23,371 bases of DNA from CALAEC01 sp050692915. Lineage in GTDB: Bacteria; Actinomycetota; UBA4738; CALAEC01. The notes beneath the pieces were generated by a model, which worked only from the letters and a program-made list of their open reading frames with translations, made no database searches and was not told the DNA's origin. Position numbers and translations under genes: made by a program. Below, piece by piece: positions 7,598-14,025 of the stretch. Where the stretch lies: the NCBI GenBank assembly GCA_050692915.1, contig JBOGVU010000038.1, positions 1-23,371 of the forward strand, given 5' to 3'. How positions within the stretch are numbered: position 1 is the stretch's first letter; every line of letters starts with the position of its first letter.

Positions 7598-7768
7598 GTG
7601 CCCTGCGATCGCTGTGGCAAAGAGACCGACGCGGACCTGACCCGGTACGCGGCGTTCGAGGCCGACGAGGAAGTGATGGGCTTCGCGTTGTGCCCGGGGT
7701 GCAGCTACGGGCTCAACACCCTGCTCCGCGCGTACGTGGCCAACCGGGAGCTGACGCTCCACCCTTAG
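7598..7768 (+). CDS. Small zinc-ribbon protein (56 aa)
   Basis: A short gene encoding 56 residues with two CxxC knuckles: C3-x2-C6 (PCDRCGKE) and C32-x2-C35 (LCPGCSYG), separated by 25 residues. It should bind one zinc ion. A near-perfect Shine-Dalgarno AAGGAGG (7587-7593) precedes GTG 7598, and the -10-like TACGCT lies at 7570-7575, so expression signals as well as the Cys pattern support a real gene. Its stop TAG overlaps the TAA of the convergent hydrolase gene. It might be a regulator or a small partner of the AAA+/VWA system, but nothing in the sequence assigns a function. The C-terminal helix (NTLLRAYVANRELTLHP) has no DNA-binding signature that I recognise. Confidence 0.75.
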   Translation: MPCDRCGKETDADLTRYAAFEADEEVMGFALCPGCSYGLNTLLRAYVANRELTLHP

Positions 7769-9297
7769 CCGGGCGAGACGGGGAGATCGACGGTCGCCGT
7801 GAGCGACACGGCGAACGGGCCCGTCCGAGGCGACGCGTACTGCGTCGAGCCGGTGGTGAGTTCCAGCTCGAGGACGTGGCCGGGCTCCAGACGCCAGGCG
7901 ATCCCGTGCAGGTCGATTCGCCGGTCGACCGGCCCGCCGTCGAGGGCCACCGGCATGACCTGATCGTTGATCGTGGTCCGGGTACCGTCCGGCGCCACGT
8001 CGATGAGCTCGAGGAACACGAAAGCGCGCACGCCGGTCACCGTGCCCTGCAGGCGGGCGGCGGGGATCCCCACGATGGCCTTCGTTCCGTCGAGGGGACC
8101 GAACACCGGGCCGCGAGCGGCGGTGACCCCGAGCTCGGCCGCGGGTGCCGGTTCGCCGTCCGCTGGGCCGTCGCCGCCCCCCGGACCCGGCCCGACCAGG
8201 GTCCCGGTGAGGAGCGGGGCCCCTGCGCGGCGCTTGGTCCCGGGGAGCGGCCACGTCCCGGCGCCGTGATAGGTGCCGTCCTGGTCCTGCCACTCGATAC
8301 GGGGGCCCGTGTCGACGTCGAGGTCCCAAACGTACCGGTCCAACCAGGCCACGATCCGTTCGCCGGGGAGCGAGCCCGCGCCGCCCGGCGAGGAGCACCC
8401 GGCCACGGTGTGCCCGGAGCAATAGGCGATCAGTTTGACGGGCGCGTTGCCCCGGATGTTCCGGTAGTTGTCGAACCCGTCCTCGAGAGGGAACAACGTG
8501 TCGATGGTCCCCTGGAGGATCAGCGTGGGCGTCCGGATGTCGGCAGACCTCGTCGTGGTGGACCGGACGGCGAACCAGTCGCGGATCGAGGGGCTGACGG
8601 TACCGGTGCCGGCAGCCTCGACGAACGCCTGGTGGATCTGGGGAGGGTACGAGCCCGTCTGGGGGCCCGCGGGCGACTGGAGGCCCAGCGCGGTCCCGGT
8701 GGCCAGGCCCGACCCGTACAGCGCCAGGTCCCAGGTCTGCTTGGGGACATCGCCGGGGAGGAGGTCGCGGAGGAGATCGCCCCAGGAGATCTCCGGCACG
8801 ATGGCCTCGATCCGGTCGTCGAGGGCGGCGGTGTTGAGCTGGACCCCGCCGGCGTTCGACCCCCCGATCCAGCCGACCCGGGGGTCGCCCGGGCCGTCGA
8901 TGAGGATCTCCGGCCGGCCGGCCAGGTAGGAGACCAGCGCCTGGGCGTCCTCGACCTCGAACCCGGGCGCCCCGACGTTGGCCTCACCGCCGGACTCCCC
9001 GAAGCCCCGGGAGTCCCACGTGAGGATGGCGTAGCCGCGATCGAGGAGGTCGGCGGCCAGCCCCGAGGGGACCGTGGCCCGGGTCCCGGCCCATCCGTGG
9101 GTCCCCATGACCGCCGGGGCCGGGGTCGCGGCCGAGGCCCCGCCCGGCAGCATCAGGGTGGCCACGATCGGCGTCCCGTCCGAGGACGTCACCACGATGT
9201 CGTCCTCGATCCTGACGGCGTCCTGAGCTCGTCCCGGGGTCGACAGGGCCATCACCAGGAGCGCCGACGTCGTGAGGAGGGCCGCTGTCCCGGCCAT
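7765..9297 (-). CDS. Secreted CocE/NonD-family (peptidase S15-like) alpha/beta hydrolase
   Basis: A 510-residue exported hydrolase. Residues 1-24 look like a Sec signal peptide (hydrophobic ALLTTSALLVMAL, then PGRA as a likely cleavage site). The catalytic triad can be placed: S147 in IGGSNAGG, D266 in GTIDTLFP and H296 in CSGHTVAGC. GTHGWAGT and DSRGFGES are the family's oxyanion-side and strand motifs. The nucleophile elbow is slightly unusual, with Ala where GxSxG ends in Gly. The last 180 residues form a beta-rich C-terminal domain like the jelly roll of X-Pro dipeptidyl peptidases and cocaine esterases. Substrate (ester, acyl-peptide or amide) is unknown. It lies between the AAA+ and VWA genes, 41 nt after the ATPase stop, and may share its transcript. 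Confidence 0.85.
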   Translation of the reverse strand: MAGTAALLTTSALLVMALSTPGRAQDAVRIEDDIVVTSSDGTPIVATLMLPGGASAATPAPAVMGTHGWAGTRATVPSGLAADLLDRGYAILTWDSRGFGESGGEANVGAPGFEVEDAQALVSYLAGRPEILIDGPGDPRVGWIGGSNAGGVQLNTAALDDRIEAIVPEISWGDLLRDLLPGDVPKQTWDLALYGSGLATGTALGLQSPAGPQTGSYPPQIHQAFVEAAGTGTVSPSIRDWFAVRSTTTRSADIRTPTLILQGTIDTLFPLEDGFDNYRNIRGNAPVKLIAYCSGHTVAGCSSPGGAGSLPGERIVAWLDRYVWDLDVDTGPRIEWQDQDGTYHGAGTWPLPGTKRRAGAPLLTGTLVGPGPGGGDGPADGEPAPAAELGVTAARGPVFGPLDGTKAIVGIPAARLQGTVTGVRAFVFLELIDVAPDGTRTTINDQVMPVALDGGPVDRRIDLHGIAWRLEPGHVLELELTTGSTQYASPRTGPFAVSLTATVDLPVSPG

Positions 9298-9338
9298 GCT
9301 GGGGAAGTTCGACGCGGGCCTGCCCCGACCCTGCGCCG

Positions 9339-10766
9339 TCAGGCGGGGGGAGGTGTCCCCGGATCGGGCGAGCCGTATCGGAACTCGCCGGACCGTTCCC
9401 CGGCGTCCTTGTTGAGCCGGCGGGAAAGGTGAAGGCCCTCCAGGGCGAACTCGACGGCAGCGGCCGCCGACCCGGGACTCTCCTCTTCGATCCCCAGCCG
9501 TCCCAGGACGCGGGCCAGGCCCGGCAGCTCGCCGAACTGATCGAGGAACTCCCCGGCCGTGGTCAGGTCGGAGGTTCCGGCGCTGAAGCCGCCGTCGAAC
9601 CGAACCAGCAGGGGAGCGAAGTCGAACCCCGACAGCCGGCGGCGGAACACCCGGAGGATCGCTCCGGCCAGGGCTCGGCCCAGGATCTCCTCCTCTCGTC
9701 CCTCCTCCACGGTCTCGAGCTCGATCCTGCCGACCGAGCCGGCCAGAACGGACGGGAGGTCACAGGGACGCGGAACAGCCTCGGGCTCGCCGGACAGGGC
9801 GGCCCGGCGCACCGCGGCCGCCGCCAGCGACTCGAGGTTGCCGATGGAGAACCGCACCGAGACGCCGGACCGCTGGTTGACGTGCGGCGAGCGCCGGAGC
9901 TCATGGGTCAGCGAGGCCAGGACCTCCTTCATGAACGCCGGCACGCGAACGGGAGGCTCGCCGGCGGGGGGCCGGGCCTCCTGGTCCATGATCAGGACCT
10001 CCTCCTCGCTCGTCTCCGGGTAGTGGGTCCGCACCTGCGTCCCGAACCGGTCCTTCAGCGGCGAGACGATGCGGCCTCGGTGCGTGTAATCCTCGGGGTT
10101 CGCCGTGGCCACCAGGAGGAGGTCGAGCGGGAGCCGGATCCGGTACCCGCGGATCTGCACGTCGCGCTCCTCCAGGATGTTGAACAGGGCCACCTGGATC
10201 CGCTCGGGGAGGTCGGGTAGCTCGTTGATGGCCACGATCCCCCGGTTCGTCCGGGGGACCAGGCCGTAGTGGATCGTCAGCTCGTCGGCCAGGTACCGTC
10301 CCTCGGCCACCCGGATCGGGTCCACATCGCCGATCAGGTCGGCCACCGAGGTGTCGGGAGTGGCCAGCTTCTCCGCGTAGCGCCGGTCCGGGCCGACCCA
10401 GGCCACCGCCGTCTCCTCGCCCCGCTCGGCCACCAGGGCCCGGCACCTGGCACAGATCGGGCGGAACGGGTGGTCGTTCACCTCGCAGCCCTCGATCACC
10501 GGGGCCGCCTCGTCGAGCAGGTCCACCAGGTGGCGGATCAGTCGGGTCTTGGCCTGGCCCCGCTCGCCCAGGAGGATCAGGTCGTGCCCCGCCAGGATCC
10601 CTCGCTCCAGCGCGGGGAGGACCCGCTCGTCGAAGCCGACGATCGAGGGGAACAGAGACCCGCCGCCGGCCAGCCTCGCCAGGAGGTTCGCCCGGAGCTC
10701 CTCCTTCACGGTCCGATCGAGGTACCCGGAGGCGCGGAGCTCCCGGAGGGTGCTCGGTAGGGCCAC
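9339..10766 (-). CDS. AAA+ ATPase, MoxR/Mg-chelatase subunit I-like (Rv0958 type)
   Basis: A 475-residue AAA+ ATPase, probably a hexameric motor acting with the VWA protein at 5625-7559. Walker A is GERGQAKT (67-74). The Walker B region reads VAINELPDL (178-186), with Asn at the usual first acidic position and the catalytic Glu kept (E182). Sensor 1 is ATANPEDY (N223), and LKDRFG (R240) is a likely Arg finger. Between Walker A and B there is a C94 ... C105-x2-C108 set (EGCEVNDHP, PICARCRAL) that could bind zinc. The opening MALPSTLRELRASG and the INELPDL motif match what I recall of Rv0958. GTG 10766 lacks a Shine-Dalgarno but has TAGGGT 6 nt upstream. There is no chlorophyll or cobalamin gene nearby, so a magnesium-chelatase role is unlikely. 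Confidence 0.9.
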   Translation of the reverse strand: MALPSTLRELRASGYLDRTVKEELRANLLARLAGGGSLFPSIVGFDERVLPALERGILAGHDLILLGERGQAKTRLIRHLVDLLDEAAPVIEGCEVNDHPFRPICARCRALVAERGEETAVAWVGPDRRYAEKLATPDTSVADLIGDVDPIRVAEGRYLADELTIHYGLVPRTNRGIVAINELPDLPERIQVALFNILEERDVQIRGYRIRLPLDLLLVATANPEDYTHRGRIVSPLKDRFGTQVRTHYPETSEEEVLIMDQEARPPAGEPPVRVPAFMKEVLASLTHELRRSPHVNQRSGVSVRFSIGNLESLAAAAVRRAALSGEPEAVPRPCDLPSVLAGSVGRIELETVEEGREEEILGRALAGAILRVFRRRLSGFDFAPLLVRFDGGFSAGTSDLTTAGEFLDQFGELPGLARVLGRLGIEEESPGSAAAAVEFALEGLHLSRRLNKDAGERSGEFRYGSPDPGTPPPA

Positions 10767-10772
10767 CAGCCC

Positions 10773-10778
10773 ACCCTA
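10773..10778 (-). promoter_or_regulatory. -10 box of the AAA+ ATPase gene (leaderless)
   Basis: TAGGGT on the minus strand, followed by exactly 6 nt and then GTG 10766. Transcription would begin at or next to the start codon. No -35 match is visible. Confidence 0.45.
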
Positions 10779-10801
10779 CCCCAGGCCCGCCGGAACGCCC
10801 C

Positions 10802-10830
10802 TTGACGCACGGCGTGACCGGCTTTACCGT
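10802..10830 (+). promoter_or_regulatory. Candidate promoter of the propeller-glycosidase gene
   Basis: TTGACG (10802-10807) and TACCGT (10825-10830) are separated by 17 nt, a good housekeeping-sigma match. The predicted transcription start is near 10837, only about 5 nt before ATG 10842, so the message would be nearly leaderless. This is the only promoter in the window for which I see a convincing -35 box. Confidence 0.5.
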
Positions 10831-10841
10831 TGAGGTTCCCC

Positions 10842-13172
10842 ATGTCCAGGACCCCTTTCTTCGGCGTGCTCGTCGCGCTCGCGCTGGTGGCCGGCACGGC
10901 GGCGGCGCCTTCCGCCGTCCGGGCCGCGGCCGCCAACGGGGACATCGTCTTTACTACCGGCCGGGGGACCGAGGTCTTCGAGGTCTGGACGATGGCGTTC
11001 GACGGCTCCGGAGCGAAGGAGCTGATCGGCGGCCCGCCCGGCTCCATCGAGGTCGACGGCGAGGTGAACCCCGCCGGAACGCAGGTCGCGTTCGCCCGGA
11101 AGTCGGGGAACGACGAGACCTACGACCTGATGGTCAAGGGGATCGCTCCGCCCGCGGAGGCCATCAAGATCACCGACGAGAACGGCACGGTGGCCACCGA
11201 CCGCCAGCCGGCCTGGGCTCCCGACGGCAGCCGGATCGCGTTCACCCGGATGATCCGGGCCCAGAACACCTCGAACATCTGGGCGGTGAACCCCGATGGC
11301 AGCGGCCTGACCCAGCTGACTGAGACGCCGGCACCGGGGTACGACGCCAGCCCGACGTGGTCGAACCTTCTGTCGCAGGTCGCCTTCGTCAGTGACCGGT
11401 CGGGGCTGCCGCAGATCTACGTGATGGGCGCCGACGGGGTCACCGAGACCCAGCTCACGTTCGACGCGTGCTTCCACGCCGATCCAAGCTGGCATCCGAC
11501 CTTGGGCGACGATCGGCTCGTGTACGCTCGCCTCTGTCCCGGAAGCCCGACCGGGTGGGACGTCTACTCGATCGATCCGTCCGTGCCGGGAGGCGCTCCC
11601 ACCCCCGTGGTGGCCACTCCCCACAACGAGCTGCAGCCGGGGTGGTCGCCCGACGGGATGGAGATCGTGTTCACCAGGTACCCGGCGGGGGGCGGCGACA
11701 AACAGCTGTTCACCGCGCAGGAGGACGGCTCCGGCGAGGTCGGCCCGCTCGCCGACCACCCCGCCGTGGACATGTCCGCCGACTGGACCACGGCGATGAC
11801 GGTGACGGCTAGGGGAGCTGAGATCGCGGAGGCCGGAACGACGGATGGGCGCGATGCTGCCACATCGGGCCCGCGGGCCCCGAAGAAGAAGAAGAAGGGG
11901 AAGAAGAAGCAGCAGATCCCCAAGAAGGTCATCAAGGGCGTCCGCTTCCTCCAGATGCGCAAGGCCAAGAGCGACGTCTTCGTCCTCAAGGTGACGCCGA
12001 ACCTCATCCCTCGGGTCGACGTGGCCCTGGCCAAGGACGCGCTCCCCGGCCACGAGAAGACCAGGAACATGGCGAAGCGGCGCAAGGCCGTGGCGGCGAT
12101 CAACGGGGACTTCGGGACGCCCTCGGGGAGGCCGTCCCACACGTTCGCCGAGGACGGCGACCTGAAGCAGGTGTCCTTCGCCGTTGCTCCGACCTTTGCC
12201 ATGACCCAGGACGAGAAGACCAAGCACTTCGGCAGGCCCTTCGAGACGGTGACGGCGGCCGAGCACGACCAGTGGCCGGTCGAACGGTGGAACTTCGGGG
12301 AGCCGGGCGCCACCGAGATCTCCGCCTTCACCCAAGCGGGCGGGTCGCTGGAGCTTCCTCCCGCCAACGCGTGCTCCGCCCGGCTCCAGCCGGTCAGCGG
12401 CCGGCGGTGGGCCCCCGGGTTCGGGGGCGTGGTGGTCGACTACCAGGTGGCGGAGGTGACCTGCTCGCCCACGGCGTTGGCGGCCCCGGGTCCCGGCCAG
12501 GTGGTGCTGTCCGGCCAGCCGGGCAGCGACGGAGGGATCCTGGTGGGATCGCTTTCCCTGGGTGAGACCGTCTCGCTGACGTGGTCCATCGGCTTCCCCG
12601 GCGTTCTCGATACGGTCGGGGGCATCCCGTTGCTCGTGGAGAATGGCGCCGTCGCCGTACCCAAGCCGTGCACCACATCGATCTGCAAGCGCCATCCGCG
12701 GACGGCGATCGGCGTGACCGGAGCGGGAAAGATCCTGATGGTCGTGGTCGATGGCCGTCGGAAGGACTCGAGGGGGGTCACTCTGGGCCGCTTCGCCCGG
12801 CTCATGCAGGGCCTCAACGCGAGGTTCGCCCTGAACCTCGACGGCGGCGGTTCCAGCACGATGGTGGTCAGAGGGAAGAAGGGCGGCCTCAAGGTGGTGA
12901 ACCGGCCCTCCGACGGAAGGCAGCGCAAGGTCAGCTCGGCCGTGCTGGTCATCAAGGGCAAGGACCCCGGCGAGTCGATCGGAGGGCCGCTGGCGGCGCC
13001 GCTGGCCCCGGCCCCGCCCCCGGCCAGTGATCGCGCCGGCGAGATCGCGGCCATGGACCCGGCCTCGACCGGAGGGCTGGCCGAGGCCCTGGTCTCGGGG
13101 ACGTTCGGGCCGCGGGTCGACCTGCCCCGGGAGCTCCGGCGGGCCCTGCGGATCTTCAGGTCCGCGAGCTGA
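10842..13172 (+). CDS. Secreted TolB-like propeller fused to phosphodiester glycosidase (NAGPA) domain
   Basis: A 776-residue exported two-domain protein. A Sec signal peptide covers about residues 1-29 (FFGVLVALALVAGTAAA, then APSAVRAAA). Residues 32-320 form about six TolB/PD40-type beta-propeller blades, with repeated elements such as AWAPDGSRIAFTR and GWSPDGMEIVFTR. A Lys-rich linker follows (KKKKKGKKKQQIPKK, 348-362). From about 364 to 706 lies a NAGPA-type domain: NGDF (421-424), RHPRTAIGV (617-625), VVVDGR and NLDGGGSSTMVV (665-676). NAGPA enzymes cleave GlcNAc-1-phosphodiesters in the mammalian lysosomal system, and the bacterial relatives act on envelope phosphoglycans. The tail after 706 is Pro/Ala-rich. 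ATG 10842 is preferred over TTG 10830 because it directly starts the signal peptide. The target glycan is unknown; a cell-wall phosphodiester is my inference. Confidence 0.85.
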   Translation: MSRTPFFGVLVALALVAGTAAAPSAVRAAAANGDIVFTTGRGTEVFEVWTMAFDGSGAKELIGGPPGSIEVDGEVNPAGTQVAFARKSGNDETYDLMVKGIAPPAEAIKITDENGTVATDRQPAWAPDGSRIAFTRMIRAQNTSNIWAVNPDGSGLTQLTETPAPGYDASPTWSNLLSQVAFVSDRSGLPQIYVMGADGVTETQLTFDACFHADPSWHPTLGDDRLVYARLCPGSPTGWDVYSIDPSVPGGAPTPVVATPHNELQPGWSPDGMEIVFTRYPAGGGDKQLFTAQEDGSGEVGPLADHPAVDMSADWTTAMTVTARGAEIAEAGTTDGRDAATSGPRAPKKKKKGKKKQQIPKKVIKGVRFLQMRKAKSDVFVLKVTPNLIPRVDVALAKDALPGHEKTRNMAKRRKAVAAINGDFGTPSGRPSHTFAEDGDLKQVSFAVAPTFAMTQDEKTKHFGRPFETVTAAEHDQWPVERWNFGEPGATEISAFTQAGGSLELPPANACSARLQPVSGRRWAPGFGGVVVDYQVAEVTCSPTALAAPGPGQVVLSGQPGSDGGILVGSLSLGETVSLTWSIGFPGVLDTVGGIPLLVENGAVAVPKPCTTSICKRHPRTAIGVTGAGKILMVVVDGRRKDSRGVTLGRFARLMQGLNARFALNLDGGGSSTMVVRGKKGGLKVVNRPSDGRQRKVSSAVLVIKGKDPGESIGGPLAAPLAPAPPPASDRAGEIAAMDPASTGGLAEALVSGTFGPRVDLPRELRRALRIFRSAS

Positions 13173-13950
13173 CCTCCTCGGGGAGCTCCCACTCGACCAC
13201 GGGCAGTTCCTGAGGGACCGGGGCGGGGCGTGGACGGCGGCCACGGCGCAAGAGGAGCGCCGCGGCGACGGCGACAACGGCGGCGGCGAACAGCGACGTG
13301 ACCCACGGCGCGCCACTGGGCTCGCGTTCTACGGCTTGCGACTGCCGCAGGCGGCTCTCCAGTTCGTCCAGGCGGAGCTCGATCGAGCCGTCCAGTTCGT
13401 CGAGCCGGCTCTCGAGAACGTCCAGGGGCCGCTCCAGGTCCGTGATCCGGCGAGCGAGCCGGTATCGGATCCGGTGGACCTGTCCCTGGGTCCGGTCGAG
13501 GCTTCGAAGGAGGGACGCGCCCTCCTCGGTGCGGGCGATCGTCAACCACCCGCCGCCGAGGTCGCCCACGTACGACTCGTTGCAGGGGACGTTGCACAGA
13601 CCCAGGTGATAGGAACCGGTGGTGACGTCCGGGACCGAGAACGTGATGGATGCGAGCGCCCTTCCATCACCCTGGTCCTCTATCGCGATCGGGCCGAGGT
13701 CGATGGCTCCTTCCGGGATGCTCGGGGGCTCGATCCAGCTGCCTGCCTGGATCAGGTAGGCGTGCCAGGGACCGTCCTCGATCCGTCCGGTTCCGCGGGC
13801 CTTGGTGTAGAACCTGGTCCGGCCGGTCACGGTTTCTCCTACGGTGACGTACTCGTCCTGGAACCCTAACGTCGACATCCCGCCGGCCCAGGCGCTCGTC
13901 GCCGGCAGCAGCAGCACGGCGGCGGTGGCCGCCACGAAGGATCGTCTCAT
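13156..13950 (-). CDS. Secreted, coiled-coil, membrane-anchored protein of unknown function
   Basis: I do not recognise this 264-residue protein as a named family. It has a Sec signal peptide (1-22, VAATAAVLLLPATSAWA). A beta-rich extracellular domain (about 23-140) follows, with a cysteine pair in LGLCNVPCNESYVGDL. Then comes a Leu/Glu/Arg heptad-like coiled coil (about 150-207) and one membrane helix (about 216-234, TSLFAAAVVAVAAALLL). A basic stop-transfer RRGRRPRP and a short acidic cytosolic tail end it. ATG 13950 is chosen because AAGGAGG lies 5 nt before it; an upstream in-frame start at 14004 would bury the signal peptide. The 3' end overlaps the convergent glycosidase gene by 17 bases. 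The layout suggests an oligomeric cell-surface sensor or envelope anchor, but that is inference. Confidence 0.75.
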   Translation of the reverse strand: MRRSFVAATAAVLLLPATSAWAGGMSTLGFQDEYVTVGETVTGRTRFYTKARGTGRIEDGPWHAYLIQAGSWIEPPSIPEGAIDLGPIAIEDQGDGRALASITFSVPDVTTGSYHLGLCNVPCNESYVGDLGGGWLTIARTEEGASLLRSLDRTQGQVHRIRYRLARRITDLERPLDVLESRLDELDGSIELRLDELESRLRQSQAVEREPSGAPWVTSLFAAAVVAVAAALLLRRGRRPRPAPVPQELPVVEWELPEEVSSRT

Positions 13951-13955
13951 CCTGT

Positions 13956-13962
13956 CCTCCTT
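13956..13962 (-). promoter_or_regulatory. Ribosome binding site fixing the start of the coiled-coil membrane protein
   Basis: AAGGAGG on the minus strand, 5 nt before ATG 13950. It places the start exactly at the signal peptide (MRRSFVAAT). Confidence 0.7.
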
Positions 13963-14013
13963 CCGGTCATCCTCGCTGACGCTTCGAGAGGCGGACCGGT
14001 TCACGCCCAGGTG

Positions 14014-14019
14014 TAGAGT
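14014..14019 (+). promoter_or_regulatory. -10 box of the CphA-like gene (leaderless)
   Basis: TAGAGT followed by 6 nt and then ATG 14026. No Shine-Dalgarno is present, so the mRNA is probably leaderless. No convincing -35. Confidence 0.45.
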
Positions 14020-14025
14020 CCCCGC

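Noticed and set aside
9339..10766. Asn in place of Asp in the Walker B motif as a sign of a dead ATPase
   Set aside because: The INELPDL form is, as I recall, typical of the Rv0958 family, and the catalytic Glu is kept. It is a family trait and not a defect.
5625..10766. Magnesium chelatase (ChlI/ChlD) for chlorophyll synthesis
   Set aside because: There is no ChlH-type subunit or pigment gene nearby, and the proteins match the general actinobacterial AAA+/VWA pair better.
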